Below are positions 1-9,188 of a stretch of 64,000 bases of DNA, piece by piece (the stretch's first letter is position 1; each line of letters begins with the position of its first letter). The position numbers and the translations under genes are program-made. A model generated the notes under the pieces. The model was given only the letters and a program-made list of their open reading frames with translations. It was not told the DNA's origin and did no database searches. Origin of the DNA: Flavobacterium sp. M31R6 (GTDB lineage Bacteria > Bacteroidota > Bacteroidia > Flavobacteriales > Flavobacteriaceae); NCBI RefSeq assembly GCF_013284035.1, contig NZ_CP054141.1:1240001-1304000 (forward strand), written 5' to 3'.

Positions 1-878
1 CATCCATGGCGGGAGCTTCCAATTGTTCTAAACTTAGACTTACAGCCCGTAAACAATGGTTTGATCAGACTGATGCCCCGGCACTTCAAACTTTGAGTTA
101 TAATGGTAGAGTGGGAGAAAGATCTGGGATAGGAGCAATCGTTTTTAATGATGTCAATGGGTATCATTCTCAATTTGGTTTCAAGGCTACTTATGCCCAT
201 CATATTATGTTTTCCAGAGATGAAGTTGATTTGAATCAATTGTCATTTGGTGTCAACGTTGGGGTCAATCAAAGTCAATTGGACGAAACTGATTTTATGA
301 ATTCAGGAGATTATGATCCGGCTCTTGGAAATGTAGTTCAACATGCCTCTTATTTTAATTTGGATATTGGAGCGTCATATAATTTACTTGATTTTAGTTT
401 TAATGCTGTAGTCAAAAATGTTTTGGAAACGAGACAGACTATTTATACCGAATACGAAAGTGACAACTTGCGAAAATTTATCGTTAGTGGAGGTTATGTT
501 TTTGGTAATGCCGACAAAATTTTATTAGAACCTTCGCTTTTGTTTCAATTTGTGGATAAGACGAAAGAGAGTTCATTGGACATGAACTTGAAAGCTTATA
601 AAAATTTGGATATGGGACAATTGTGGGGTGGCTTGTCTTATAGAAGAAGTTTTGATGGAGCTCAGTACAGTAACGGAAGCGGAACGAATAGCCAGAAATT
701 ACAATATATTACACCTATTCTTGGGTTTAATTATAAAAACTTTATGTTTGCCTATACTTATACTCATTTATTGGGCGATATTCAATATGAAAGTGGTGGA
801 TTTCATCAACTTACTTTGGGTATTAACTTTTTGTGTAAACCTGTAAAATACGATTGTAATTGTCCCGCAATTAATTAA
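1..878 (+). CDS. PorP/SprF family type IX secretion system membrane protein (5' truncated)
   Basis: Partial gene. The frame is open to the left window edge, and the codons before the ATG at 6 read as part of a P-S-M-A-G stretch, typical of the N-terminal NPxxAG region of PorP/SprF proteins, so that ATG is internal. The remaining about 290 residues consist of alternating aromatic/polar beta strands ending in a Cys-containing tail, as expected for an outer-membrane barrel. The family is linked to type IX secretion and gliding, where members sit in the outer membrane and help deliver or anchor type B C-terminal-domain substrates. Three such substrates lie at 37.7-44.5 kb. The specific paralogue cannot be decided without the 5' end. 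Confidence 0.85.
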   Translation, partial: SMAGASNCSKLRLTARKQWFDQTDAPALQTLSYNGRVGERSGIGAIVFNDVNGYHSQFGFKATYAHHIMFSRDEVDLNQLSFGVNVGVNQSQLDETDFMNSGDYDPALGNVVQHASYFNLDIGASYNLLDFSFNAVVKNVLETRQTIYTEYESDNLRKFIVSGGYVFGNADKILLEPSLLFQFVDKTKESSLDMNLKAYKNLDMGQLWGGLSYRRSFDGAQYSNGSGTNSQKLQYITPILGFNYKNFMFAYTYTHLLGDIQYESGGFHQLTLGINFLCKPVKYDCNCPAIN

Positions 879-893
879 TAGTTAAAAGAGAAA

Positions 894-1409
894 ATGATAA
901 TAAAGGCTGTAAACGGAAAATCACCGGCTATTCCAGAAGATTGTTATGTAGCCGAAAACGCTACTATTGTTGGCGATGTTACTTTTGGTTCGCAATGTAG
1001 TGTTTGGTTCAATGCGGTAATTCGCGGAGATGTTCATTTTATTACTATTGGTAATAAAGTTAACATTCAAGATGGAGCGGTTGTTCATTGTACCTATCAA
1101 AAACATCCAACCATTATTGGAAATAATGTTTCCATAGGCCATAATGCAATTGTGCATGGCTGTACGATTCATGACAATGTATTAATAGGCATGGGGGCAA
1201 TTGTTATGGATAATTGCGTTATTGGGAGCAATTCAATTATTGGAGCGGGATCAGTGATTACACAAAATACAATTGTTGAGCCAGGTACCATTTGGGCGGG
1301 TGTTCCTGCCAAGAAAGTAAAAGATATTGACCAGTCTAATTTCGCTGGAGAAATAGAACGTATTTCCAATAATTACGTGATGTATTCGAGCTGGTTTAAA
1401 GAGGAATAA
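894..1409 (+). CDS. Gamma-carbonic-anhydrase-like hexapeptide-repeat protein
   Basis: A 171-residue left-handed beta-helix protein built of hexapeptide repeats (I/V-G-x-x-x-x) across nearly its whole length. His65, His83 and His88 have the spacing of the three metal-ligand histidines of gamma-carbonic anhydrases (the last two are five apart), and Arg44/Asp46 and Gln59/Asp60 lie in the positions expected near the active site. YrdA/PaaY-type relatives are cytoplasmic trimers that bind a metal. Many have weak or untested carbonic anhydrase activity, so the reaction is uncertain. It starts 15 bases after the porP/sprF stop and is probably co-transcribed with it. The family call is firm; the substrate is not. 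Confidence 0.88.
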   Translation: MIIKAVNGKSPAIPEDCYVAENATIVGDVTFGSQCSVWFNAVIRGDVHFITIGNKVNIQDGAVVHCTYQKHPTIIGNNVSIGHNAIVHGCTIHDNVLIGMGAIVMDNCVIGSNSIIGAGSVITQNTIVEPGTIWAGVPAKKVKDIDQSNFAGEIERISNNYVMYSSWFKEE

Positions 1410-1436
1410 AACCATTCAGAATTCCACGTTTTACAA

Positions 1437-2150
1437 TCAAATGTTTATTTTTTCAAAGAAGGAAGTTTTATAGCTTTCGCTGATAGGAATCCTTTTTTCG
1501 GCAATTAAAACCTTGTTTTTTTGGATCGATTTAACGTGCTTGATATTGATGATATAGGAACGATGGATTCTAGCAAAACCTTTGGATGATAGTAGGTTTT
1601 CCAGTTTTATTAAACTAATTAGGGTAAGCGTATATTTATTGTCGGTGGTGTATATTTTGACATAATCTTTCAACCCTTCGATAAATAAAATATCTGCAAA
1701 ATTAATTTTTACATTTTCATATTCGGCGCGAACGAACATAAAATCATTTTCAATTTCTGGTGTACTTGCTGTAGAAGTTTCTATTGGTAGATTTTTGGGA
1801 GCAAAGATTTGTTGAGCCCGTAAAACAGATTTCAGAAAACGGTTAAAAGGAATAGGTTTTACTAAATAATCCACCGCACCAAGATTGAATCCTTCAACAG
1901 CATAATTGGAATAAGCAGTCGTAAAGATGATTAAAGGTTTTTTCTCGATGGCATTGATGAAATCAATTCCCGAAAAATGCGGCATTTCGATGTCCAAGAA
2001 AATCAAATCAATCTGGGATTGGTTGATTATAGATATGGCATCTATTGCGTTAGTAAATGTGGTAACGAGTTCCAATGAATCGACTCTTCCAACAAATTCC
2101 ACCAATAAATCTACTGCTAATGGTTCGTCGTCTATAATGACACATTTCAT
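1437..2150 (-). CDS. LytTR-family response regulator
   Basis: A 237-residue two-component regulator. The N-terminal receiver domain (about 1-120) has the acidic pair Asp7/Asp8, the phospho-acceptor Asp53 in an FLDIEMP motif, and the conserved Lys in the LVKPI motif near residue 103. A linker leads to a C-terminal LytTR DNA-binding domain (about 135-237) with the typical FIEGLKDYVKI and RIHRSYIIN motifs. It lies 11 bases downstream of the histidine kinase gene and is its natural partner. It ends a five-gene minus-strand run that also encodes envelope proteins, so the likely targets are envelope genes, possibly this operon. That target is an inference. Confidence 0.93.
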   Translation of the reverse strand: MKCVIIDDEPLAVDLLVEFVGRVDSLELVTTFTNAIDAISIINQSQIDLIFLDIEMPHFSGIDFINAIEKKPLIIFTTAYSNYAVEGFNLGAVDYLVKPIPFNRFLKSVLRAQQIFAPKNLPIETSTASTPEIENDFMFVRAEYENVKINFADILFIEGLKDYVKIYTTDNKYTLTLISLIKLENLLSSKGFARIHRSYIINIKHVKSIQKNKVLIAEKRIPISESYKTSFFEKINI

Positions 2151-2161
2151 GTTATCTTAAA

Positions 2162-3283
2162 TTATGATGTTGGTACAAAAGCTGAATTTGCTTGCAGTTG
2201 AATTTGATCCAGTTTTAAAATCAAATGTACTGAATACTTTGTCTCTGTAGCTGATAGATTTAGCTCATGTGCGTTTGGATAAAGCAAATTAAGTCTGTTT
2301 TTAATATTTGACAATCCTATACCTGAGTTTTCAGGATCCTTTTTGTTGTTTTCTATTTTATTTTCGACCCAAAATGTCAATATGTTTTCTTCAATTGTTA
2401 TAACAATTTTGACATAAGCAGTTCCTTTATAATCGGTCCCGTATTTGAAGGCATTTTCAATAAATGAAATTAATAACATGGGTTCTATAAATTTATTTTT
2501 AGTGTCACCATGAATATTTATGCTAATGTTTTCAATGTTGTTGAGTCTTAATTTTTGTAATTCAATATAATTTTTAATGTAATCGATTTCCTTTTCAAGT
2601 AAAACCGTTTTATTGTCCGTTTCATAAAGCATGTAACGCATCATTTCGGATAAAGTCACGATAGCATCGGGCACCAAGTCAGATTTTTTATGGGCCAACG
2701 AGTAAATGCTATTGAGTGAATTGAATAAAAAGTGTGGATTGGTTTGCTTTCTTAAATAGTTCAACTCCGTAGAAGTTCTTTGGCTTTCGGCAATTAATTT
2801 ATTTTGTTGGTCATCATAAAACTCAGATAATGTTTTAATTATTGTACTAATGGCAACGATCAAAATATAAAAGAATGAAGGAACAAGTTGAAAGAAAATG
2901 GGTTGGTTTCTTCTGTGGATTCTATGTTCTATATTTTTATCTCCGAGCGGTATTTTAGAAAAATTTATTACATTCGGTGGTCTCATTTCTCGAAATTCAG
3001 GCATAAAAAACTGGAATCTGCAGAACATAAAAATCACTATCAGAATGAGTAAAATAGTGAAATAATACCCATATTTTTTTTGCAATAACAATTGAGGAAC
3101 AAGGTATATATAGTTGAGATAAAATAGTACTATTCCAGATATCCATTGTATGTAGAAATCGGTATTGATACGAAATGGGCTTTCATAAAATTGAATAAGT
3201 GAGGTACTAATAAAAAAACACCAAATGATACTGTGGATAAGTATTTTGTTTGAGGCATTATTTTTTATTGATACGATATTCAT
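2162..3283 (-). CDS. LytS/YehU-type sensor histidine kinase
   Basis: A 373-residue membrane kinase. Four hydrophobic segments (about 14-32, 46-66, 72-90 and 131-150) precede a short coiled coil and a His_kinase domain, with the phospho-accepting His184 in a NPHFLFNSLN motif. A HATPase_c domain follows, with the asparagine box ENAFKYG near residue 282 and a GIGLSNIKNRL glycine box. There is no separate extracellular sensor domain; the loops between membrane helices are short, so a signal may be read within the membrane or through partner proteins. The kelch lipoprotein, DUF4907 protein and outer-membrane barrel encoded just upstream are candidate partners. Its start abuts the stop of the DUF4907 gene. 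Confidence 0.93.
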   Translation of the reverse strand: MNIVSIKNNASNKILIHSIIWCFFISTSLIQFYESPFRINTDFYIQWISGIVLFYLNYIYLVPQLLLQKKYGYYFTILLILIVIFMFCRFQFFMPEFREMRPPNVINFSKIPLGDKNIEHRIHRRNQPIFFQLVPSFFYILIVAISTIIKTLSEFYDDQQNKLIAESQRTSTELNYLRKQTNPHFLFNSLNSIYSLAHKKSDLVPDAIVTLSEMMRYMLYETDNKTVLLEKEIDYIKNYIELQKLRLNNIENISINIHGDTKNKFIEPMLLISFIENAFKYGTDYKGTAYVKIVITIEENILTFWVENKIENNKKDPENSGIGLSNIKNRLNLLYPNAHELNLSATETKYSVHLILKLDQIQLQANSAFVPTS

Positions 3284-3649
3284 TTACAGTCTTATTTTTA
3301 ATAAAATTAATTCATTTTTTGTAATCGTTGGCGATTTATTGGCGTTCAATTTTTTTATTACCAATTTCCCTACAGCTATAGCTTCTTTCTCTGTTTGAAA
3401 ACTTTTGTGCTCACTAATAGCCGGGATGATTGTTTGCTTTATAATTATTTGATTGTTATTTGTAATAGCATATCCCCAGCCATGATTAATCTTTATGGAT
3501 TGAACATTTAATTTTTTTTCCTTTTGGCAAAAAATAAAAATCAGCAGTCCTATTAAAAATGTAATTATTAATAAATTGAACATATAAGACAAATTCTTCC
3601 GGAGTTGTTTTCGGAAGAATTTGCTTTTGCGGTTAGTTATCATCGTCAT
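3284..3649 (-). CDS. DUF4907-family small membrane-anchored protein
   Basis: About 120 residues. An N-terminal basic stretch is followed by one hydrophobic segment (about residues 17-35), then a soluble domain whose pattern (NHGWGYAI near the start, then QTIIPAI, then a FxTEKEAIAVGKLVIKKL helix) matches DUF4907 from memory. The frame stays open upstream to 3688, but that would overlap the kelch gene by over 50 bases; the ATGs at 3649 and 3643 give a short overlap of 11-17 bases, so I take 3649. The stop is immediately followed by the histidine kinase start, which implies translational coupling. No function is established; a periplasmic role next to the kinase is inferred. Confidence 0.7.
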   Translation of the reverse strand: MTMITNRKSKFFRKQLRKNLSYMFNLLIITFLIGLLIFIFCQKEKKLNVQSIKINHGWGYAITNNNQIIIKQTIIPAISEHKSFQTEKEAIAVGKLVIKKLNANKSPTITKNELILLKIRL

Positions 3650-4628
3650 TTTGCTCCTCGTTTGGTTTAAATTCCCATATATCATCAAAGTACGATGTTC
3701 CTGATTTTCCTAACATAACAAAACCTTTCTGTCCGTTGATTGTTATTCCTGTCGCATCCGATCTTCCTGAACCTTCAAGGGCTGTTTTTTCTTTCCAAAT
3801 GTCTGTTTTGGGATTGTACTCCCAAATGGTATTTCCGCTTTCACCGCAAGTAATATATCCTAAACCATTAATTGCAAAACTGGATGCGTTGGCTCTTTTA
3901 ATGGAGTAGGTGTCATGATCGCTCTCATCATCATCCAAATCTCTTTTTCTTGTCCAAACATCTGTACTCGGGTCAAATGCCCAAAAATCAACTTGATTGA
4001 CGCCACTGTTTATTCCTGTACCTAAATAGGCAATGTCATCAATAACAAAAACGGTGGCGTTTCTTCTTTTGTTGCCACTAAATCCATTGACTTGTGTCCA
4101 AGAATTATCTGTTGCATTGTATTGGTAAAAATCTTTTAAATAATTGCCATCATATCCTGTTCCGAGATATGCTTTTCCTCCTACTTGAAAACCCACGGCT
4201 CCATATCTGGCAGATCCTGTAAAATCTGCTTTTTGTGCCCAAGTATTGGTGTCTGGATTGTATTCAAAAAAGTCTTTTAATTTATTGGTTCCGTCATAGC
4301 CCAGACCGACGTATCCTTTTCCATTTAATTCAAAACCTGATCCAGAACTTCTTGCAATACCTATAAAATCGGCCTTTTGCTCCCAATAATCTCCATCGGA
4401 ATTGTAAGCCCATAAATCATTTAAATATTCGTCTCCTGTGTAACCTGTGGTTACATATGCATAAGTTCCTATTACGAAGCTTGTCGCACTAGATCGTGCC
4501 GGCCCATCAAATGCTGATTTTTTTATCCAGTTTCCTAGTTTGTCTTCTGTGTCATCATTGCTGCAACTGATTGAAATTAAACCGATGAGTAACGTGCTAA
4601 GAAATATTCCTTTTTTTAAATGTTTCAT
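3633..4628 (-). CDS. Kelch-repeat (galactose-oxidase-like beta-propeller) lipoprotein
   Basis: A 331-residue protein. The signal peptide ends in a lipobox with Cys22, followed by an acidic SNDDTED stretch that resembles the lipoprotein surface-export signal described for Bacteroidota, so it may face outward (inference). The rest is about six kelch repeats of roughly 48 residues, each with a GxGY/GTGYDG turn, a WxxK strand and an AR-x-x-A/G-x-F start, enough for one six-bladed propeller. No enzyme residues are recognisable; such propellers usually bind sugars or proteins. I chose the ATG at 4628; an earlier ATG at 4637 would add three residues. It lies between an outer-membrane barrel gene and the DUF4907 gene. 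Confidence 0.88.
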   Translation of the reverse strand: MKHLKKGIFLSTLLIGLISISCSNDDTEDKLGNWIKKSAFDGPARSSATSFVIGTYAYVTTGYTGDEYLNDLWAYNSDGDYWEQKADFIGIARSSGSGFELNGKGYVGLGYDGTNKLKDFFEYNPDTNTWAQKADFTGSARYGAVGFQVGGKAYLGTGYDGNYLKDFYQYNATDNSWTQVNGFSGNKRRNATVFVIDDIAYLGTGINSGVNQVDFWAFDPSTDVWTRKRDLDDDESDHDTYSIKRANASSFAINGLGYITCGESGNTIWEYNPKTDIWKEKTALEGSGRSDATGITINGQKGFVMLGKSGTSYFDDIWEFKPNEEQNDDDN

Positions 4629-4645
4629 AATGTGCATGGTGTTTA

Positions 4646-5509
4646 TTAAAGTTTGTATTTTATACTAATAGAAAAGATGCCTCCATTTTTTAAGGTTTGA
4701 TTCATCTCGTTTGTTCTATTTTCATCAGAAAATTTAAATTCTTTGTTTGATGAATAGCCACCTTTGAGACTGACATACCAAGAGGTCTCCATATTCCTTT
4801 CGAATTGTAATGTGGTTTCTATTTGAGAGAAGCCCAATTTTGTAATGGCATTTGTATCATCCGTTGCAATAGGAGAATATAGATTGTAACTGCTTCCGCT
4901 AAAGTCATTGTTTAGGCTGAATTTATTTCGAATCGAATTGGAATAGGCTAGTTCCGAATTTGGAAATCCTAATTTTAAATAAGTTTCATTGTTGAATTTA
5001 TGATTGAATGAAAACGTTGGAAGTATTTCGGGTTTACCAAAAACGGTCATTCTTTTTATTCCCAGATCTATACTATTATTTTTATTTAATGATTGACTAA
5101 GTTCAATACCTCCTAATATGCTTATGTCTGAAATGTCAAAATTACCTTCATAATTAGCTGTTGGCTCTATTGCTATTTTCAACTTTGTTTTTTCTGCTAT
5201 TTGGTGAGAAAATTCAAAAATGTTTTCAAAACCAATAAAGTGAGTGCTACTATAATTTGTAACATAATTTTTTAATAGATAGGTTTCAATTTCATCTGTA
5301 ACTGTTGTGCTTTTGTATTTAAAAGTATTCGTCAATTTATTTTTAGTTCCAATGTCTTTAAAAAAGAATATCCCAATTCCAGTTTGTTTTATGGAACCAT
5401 TTTCTATCGGTTCGGTTTTTATGTTCAAATCAATTGTGAATCCTTTTTGTGCATAAACACTAAATATTGGAATCAAAATAAAAATCTTCGTAAAGTTGTT
5501 TATTCTCAT
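4646..5509 (-). CDS. Predicted outer-membrane beta-barrel protein (DUF6268-like)
   Basis: A 287-residue protein with a signal peptide (about 1-20, ending V-Y-A before Q-K-G) and alternating amphipathic strands throughout, ending in SIKYKL with an aromatic near the C-terminus, as in outer-membrane barrels. From memory it resembles DUF6268-type barrels, with moderate certainty only. It is the first gene of the minus-strand run that continues with the kelch lipoprotein (17-base gap), DUF4907, kinase and regulator. A barrel with a surface propeller suggests an outer-membrane complex. No transport substrate can be inferred. Confidence 0.6.
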   Translation of the reverse strand: MRINNFTKIFILIPIFSVYAQKGFTIDLNIKTEPIENGSIKQTGIGIFFFKDIGTKNKLTNTFKYKSTTVTDEIETYLLKNYVTNYSSTHFIGFENIFEFSHQIAEKTKLKIAIEPTANYEGNFDISDISILGGIELSQSLNKNNSIDLGIKRMTVFGKPEILPTFSFNHKFNNETYLKLGFPNSELAYSNSIRNKFSLNNDFSGSSYNLYSPIATDDTNAITKLGFSQIETTLQFERNMETSWYVSLKGGYSSNKEFKFSDENRTNEMNQTLKNGGIFSISIKYKL

Positions 5510-5739
5510 TATTTAATTATTGGTCCAAAAGTAGTTGTGTTGCCAATGAATAAAAAAGAATATATATGCATGGGTTTATTCTATAGACAAACGGGCTATT
5601 ATTAAAGGTGAATCTAGTTTTGGAACAGTATAGTAAGTCATAGACAGTTTATCACTTTTTATAGATTGAATAACCCGAACAGTATATGTTATTAGGACTG
5701 CAGTAACGAGCGCTTATATATTTGCCCAAAAAATTAAGT

Positions 5740-7062
5740 ATGTACAAGTTTTTGATTTTGATGTTTTTTGGGTTATTAATATTCTCTTGTGATTCTGATG
5801 TTGATGCTGGCGAATTTGTTGTAGGAGCAGATTATCTAGCCTTAAAAAATAAAGTGCTCTCAATAGATACGGTCACCGTTGATGTTTCTACCATAAAGCT
5901 GGATTCTTTGGTTACTTCTAATGAAAGTAGAATCTTGGTAGGGAATTATGATGATCCTCTTTTTGGGAAAGTGAAGTCGGATAGCTATTTCCAGGTTTCT
6001 GCATCTTCATTTAATATTTACCGTGGAAATTCCGATACAGAGGCAACAGGTTATGTATTTGATTCCATTGCGATGATTCTAAGATATGATAATTACTATT
6101 ATGCTGATACTACCAAAGTTCAGACTTTAAATATTCATAGGGTAATCAAAAAGTTCAAACCCAATGTGAATGATATAAGCTTTTATAGTAATTCTGCTTT
6201 AGAGTATAATTCTGCGAGTTTAGGTACAATAACTTATAGGCCAAAGCCAATAGGCAGGGATAGTATCAATATTAAATTGGATAATGAATTTGGATTGGAG
6301 CTTTTTAATAAGTTTAAGAATAATGAAATTACTACTTCCAGTGATTTTACAGAATATTTAAAAGGTTTTGTAGTTACTTCAAGTTCTAATACTTCAGGTA
6401 GTGTGATTGGATTCAATTTGTCTAGTGTACTTCGATTGTACTATTCCAAAGGGAAAGGAGGTACCGAAGATTTTCATAAAATGGATTTTACTGTTTTGGA
6501 TGCCACTAAGCAGTTTAACTCAATTTCATCAGATAGGTCAGGAACTTTAATTAATGATTTGCCATTGTCAAAAATGAATTTATCCAGCCAATATACTGGT
6601 AATGCTGGATTCATTCAATCTGGTACGGGAATAGTCTGTCGTGTCGATTTTCCAAATATAAAACAACTAAAATACCTTGCAGCAAAAGGAGCCATAGTCG
6701 ATGCAAAGTTAATAATGAAACCCGTCAAGAATTCGTATTCGAAAATGTGTCCATTGCCAGAGAAATTAAGTGTTTATGTAGTTGATAAGTTGAATCGAAT
6801 AAAAACGTCGCTTACAAATTCGAGTGGTGAGAGTATGGTTGCAACTTTAAATAATGAGAATGATGAATTTGATGAAAGTGTGAGTTATCAACTGTCGCTA
6901 GGTTCTTTTTTGCAAAAAGAAATGCTGAAAGAGTCGGATTCGAAGAGTGGTTTAATCTTTACGTTACCTATTTTATCCAAAGTTGTAGATAGAGTTGTAT
7001 TGGGGGACCAGACCAATAAAGAAAGTGAAATGAAATTACAAATCTATTATATAACGTATTAA
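5740..7062 (+). CDS. DUF4270 family lipoprotein
   Basis: A 440-residue lipoprotein: signal peptide with lipobox Cys17 and then DSDVDAGEF. The conserved DUF4270 opening (a DTxTVDVST segment, then a LVGNYDDPLFGKVKSDSYFQ stretch) is clear. The frame can be extended to a TTG at 5722, but the ATG at 5740 gives a proper signal peptide with a short n-region, so I use it. It is probably anchored in the outer membrane. Its stop codon is followed directly by the ATG of the next gene. DUF4270 has no established biochemical function known to me. Confidence 0.85.
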   Translation: MYKFLILMFFGLLIFSCDSDVDAGEFVVGADYLALKNKVLSIDTVTVDVSTIKLDSLVTSNESRILVGNYDDPLFGKVKSDSYFQVSASSFNIYRGNSDTEATGYVFDSIAMILRYDNYYYADTTKVQTLNIHRVIKKFKPNVNDISFYSNSALEYNSASLGTITYRPKPIGRDSINIKLDNEFGLELFNKFKNNEITTSSDFTEYLKGFVVTSSSNTSGSVIGFNLSSVLRLYYSKGKGGTEDFHKMDFTVLDATKQFNSISSDRSGTLINDLPLSKMNLSSQYTGNAGFIQSGTGIVCRVDFPNIKQLKYLAAKGAIVDAKLIMKPVKNSYSKMCPLPEKLSVYVVDKLNRIKTSLTNSSGESMVATLNNENDEFDESVSYQLSLGSFLQKEMLKESDSKSGLIFTLPILSKVVDRVVLGDQTNKESEMKLQIYYITY

Positions 7063-8301
7063 ATGAAAAAGAGTTGCCCTTTTTTGGTTTTAGTGTTTTT
7101 TTCTTCCTTTATTGCTTACTCTCAAAGTATTGCTACTTCGCCCTACTCGCTTTATGGATTGGGAAGTTTGTATGAAGCTAATTTTGGATTAATTCCATCT
7201 CTTGGTACTGCCGGCATAGCATTGCCTTCGGATAATTTTATCAATAACAAAAATGCAGCTTCACTTGTTAATATTCCGGCGAATAATTTCTTTTTTGAAG
7301 TGGGAGGTAAAGGCATTCAATCCTCTTTTGAAGATAATCTAAAAAAAGAAAATCGGAACAATTTTCAGTTTTCCCATTTTGCTTTTGCCTTTCCTATTAA
7401 TAATAAATCGGCAGTTAGCGTTGCTATGATGCCTTATTCCAGTTCTTCTTTTAAAATTTCTGGATTAAAAATACCGATACTGGATAGTAGTAATGAGTAT
7501 TATTATTTGAACGTAATGGGGACAGGTGGATTGAATAATTTGGATTTTTCGTATGCCTATAAATTGAGCAATAAAGTATCCTTAGGTTTTTCTGCCTCAG
7601 TCCTTTTTGGGAATACAACTGATGAAAGGACGTATGAAATCAATAGCTCAGTTACCAGTATAGATAAAAAAGTAAGTTATAGTGGTATTCGACCTATTTT
7701 GGGGTCACAATTCAAAATGAACCCGTCGTTGACTTTTGGATTAAATGTAAAATCGCCAACACGTGTAAATGCAACCAAAATTCAATCTGTTACTGTTGTA
7801 AATGGTACCGGTACTTCTACTTTGGAGACAGATGAAAAATCCAATACAGACGATTTTTATTTACCTTTAGAAGTAGGGGTTGGTTTCAATAAAGCCTTTA
7901 AAAACAAACTAAGTATAGCTTTTGATTACGAGAAAAGATTTTGGGATGCTACCAATCAATCCGATATGTATGGTAATTTTTCCAATCAAGAAAAGTTTGC
8001 GTTGGGATTGTCTTATCAAAAAGCAAAAGCATCAAGAAGTTATTTTGACCGAATAAAATATGCTGCAGGGGTTAATTATGACACGGGATATTTGGAAGTG
8101 GACAATAAAAAAATTGAGGATAAGAATTTTTCAATTGGAGCTTCACTGCCATTAGATCATCTATCTTCGGCTTTGTTTATTTCCTATACTTATGGACAAA
8201 AAGGGCAAATAACCAATTCATTGGTTCAAGAAAATTATCATAAACTAACTTTGAATCTTAATTTAGATGGTATCTGGTTTGTTAGGAAAAAGCTAGAATA
8301 G
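7063..8301 (+). CDS. Outer-membrane beta-barrel protein, FadL/OmpP1-like
   Basis: A 412-residue protein with a signal peptide (about 1-20), then an N-terminal SPYSLYGLGSL segment and a long barrel with repeated FGLNVKSP, LGFSASVLFG and FALGLSYQ strand motifs. The overall plan (short plug-like N-terminus with a list of asparagine-rich positions, then barrel) resembles the FadL/OmpP1 group, but I see no diagnostic motif for hydrophobic substrate transport. It starts at the base after the DUF4270 stop and is surely co-translated with it. The pair may form a lipoprotein-barrel complex (inference). It ends tail to tail with murI, one base apart. Confidence 0.65.
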   Translation: MKKSCPFLVLVFFSSFIAYSQSIATSPYSLYGLGSLYEANFGLIPSLGTAGIALPSDNFINNKNAASLVNIPANNFFFEVGGKGIQSSFEDNLKKENRNNFQFSHFAFAFPINNKSAVSVAMMPYSSSSFKISGLKIPILDSSNEYYYLNVMGTGGLNNLDFSYAYKLSNKVSLGFSASVLFGNTTDERTYEINSSVTSIDKKVSYSGIRPILGSQFKMNPSLTFGLNVKSPTRVNATKIQSVTVVNGTGTSTLETDEKSNTDDFYLPLEVGVGFNKAFKNKLSIAFDYEKRFWDATNQSDMYGNFSNQEKFALGLSYQKAKASRSYFDRIKYAAGVNYDTGYLEVDNKKIEDKNFSIGASLPLDHLSSALFISYTYGQKGQITNSLVQENYHKLTLNLNLDGIWFVRKKLE

Positions 8302-8302
8302 T

Positions 8303-9079
8303 TTAGAAATCCTTTTCTTCAACTTGGTATTTGTTTTCTAAAATTTCAGTTAAAACTTTTGGATTGGTGTTTGTGTAGAAAATTGGAGCGGTGCTTTTGG
8401 CTGTTGAAAAGCCTACCTTGTCTCTAAGTATGTTTTGAGTTTGTTTGGCAACAGCCTCTCCAGAATCAATGATGTGAATGTGTTCCGGAAGGATTTTTTT
8501 TATTTGTGGAATTAAATAGGGGTAATGACTGCAACCCAATACGAGATAGTCAATATTGGCTTCAATCATTGGAGTTAAATAAGAATTAAGTAATTCGGTC
8601 ATTTCCGGAGAATTGATTTGACCATCTTCGATTAATTGAACCAATCCATAGCCTATTTGCTCGATGATTTTGATGTCTTGATATTTTTCTGTGGTCTTAT
8701 TGAAAAGTTCACTGTTCAAAGTCCCTTTTGTGGCCAAGATTCCTATTGTTTGAGTTTTGGAGTGTGTTGCCGCAGGTTTTATGGCAGGTTCAATACCAAT
8801 AAACGGAATGGAGTATTTTGCTCTTAATTCTTGGATAGCATTGGTTGTTGCAGTATTGCAGGCTACCACAATTAGCTTGCAGCCCATTTCAATCAATAAA
8901 TCTGTGTTTTTCATGCTTAAAGCAATGATTTCTGCTTTTGATTTTTGCCCATAAGGGGCATTTTTGCTGTCGGCTAGGTAGATTGTTTGTTCATTTGGCA
9001 GTAAATCATGAATGGCTTTCCAGATGGAAGTTCCTCCAATTCCAGAATCAAAAACACCAATTGGTCTATCGTTTGTCAT
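8303..9079 (-). CDS. murI: Glutamate racemase
   Basis: A 258-residue cytoplasmic enzyme interconverting L- and D-glutamate for peptidoglycan. The DSGIGG motif (Asp11, Ser12) and both catalytic cysteines are present: Cys74 in ACNTATTNA and Cys183 in LGCSHYPYL. Length and motif order fit MurI closely. It is the last gene of the minus-strand block ompH-ompH-murI downstream of bamA, with a 109-base gap containing a terminator-like hairpin, so it may have its own promoter. The last codons end one base from the convergent barrel gene. Confidence 0.96.
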   Translation of the reverse strand: MTNDRPIGVFDSGIGGTSIWKAIHDLLPNEQTIYLADSKNAPYGQKSKAEIIALSMKNTDLLIEMGCKLIVVACNTATTNAIQELRAKYSIPFIGIEPAIKPAATHSKTQTIGILATKGTLNSELFNKTTEKYQDIKIIEQIGYGLVQLIEDGQINSPEMTELLNSYLTPMIEANIDYLVLGCSHYPYLIPQIKKILPEHIHIIDSGEAVAKQTQNILRDKVGFSTAKSTAPIFYTNTNPKVLTEILENKYQVEEKDF

Positions 9080-9130
9080 GGTTGCAAATTTAAAAGCTAT
9101 AGTCTAAATATACTATATTTTTTTTTGTAA

Positions 9131-9169
9131 AAAAAAACTGCTCACACCAATATTTTGGAGGAGCAGTTT
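9131..9169 (-). terminator. Rho-independent terminator after the second ompH gene
   Basis: On the minus strand a nine-base-pair stem (AAACTGCTC pairing with GAGCAGTTT) is followed by a run of eight or more T residues. It lies about 20 bases past the ompH stop and before murI. Confidence 0.75.
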
Positions 9170-9188
9170 GTGATTGATTTATTTTAGA

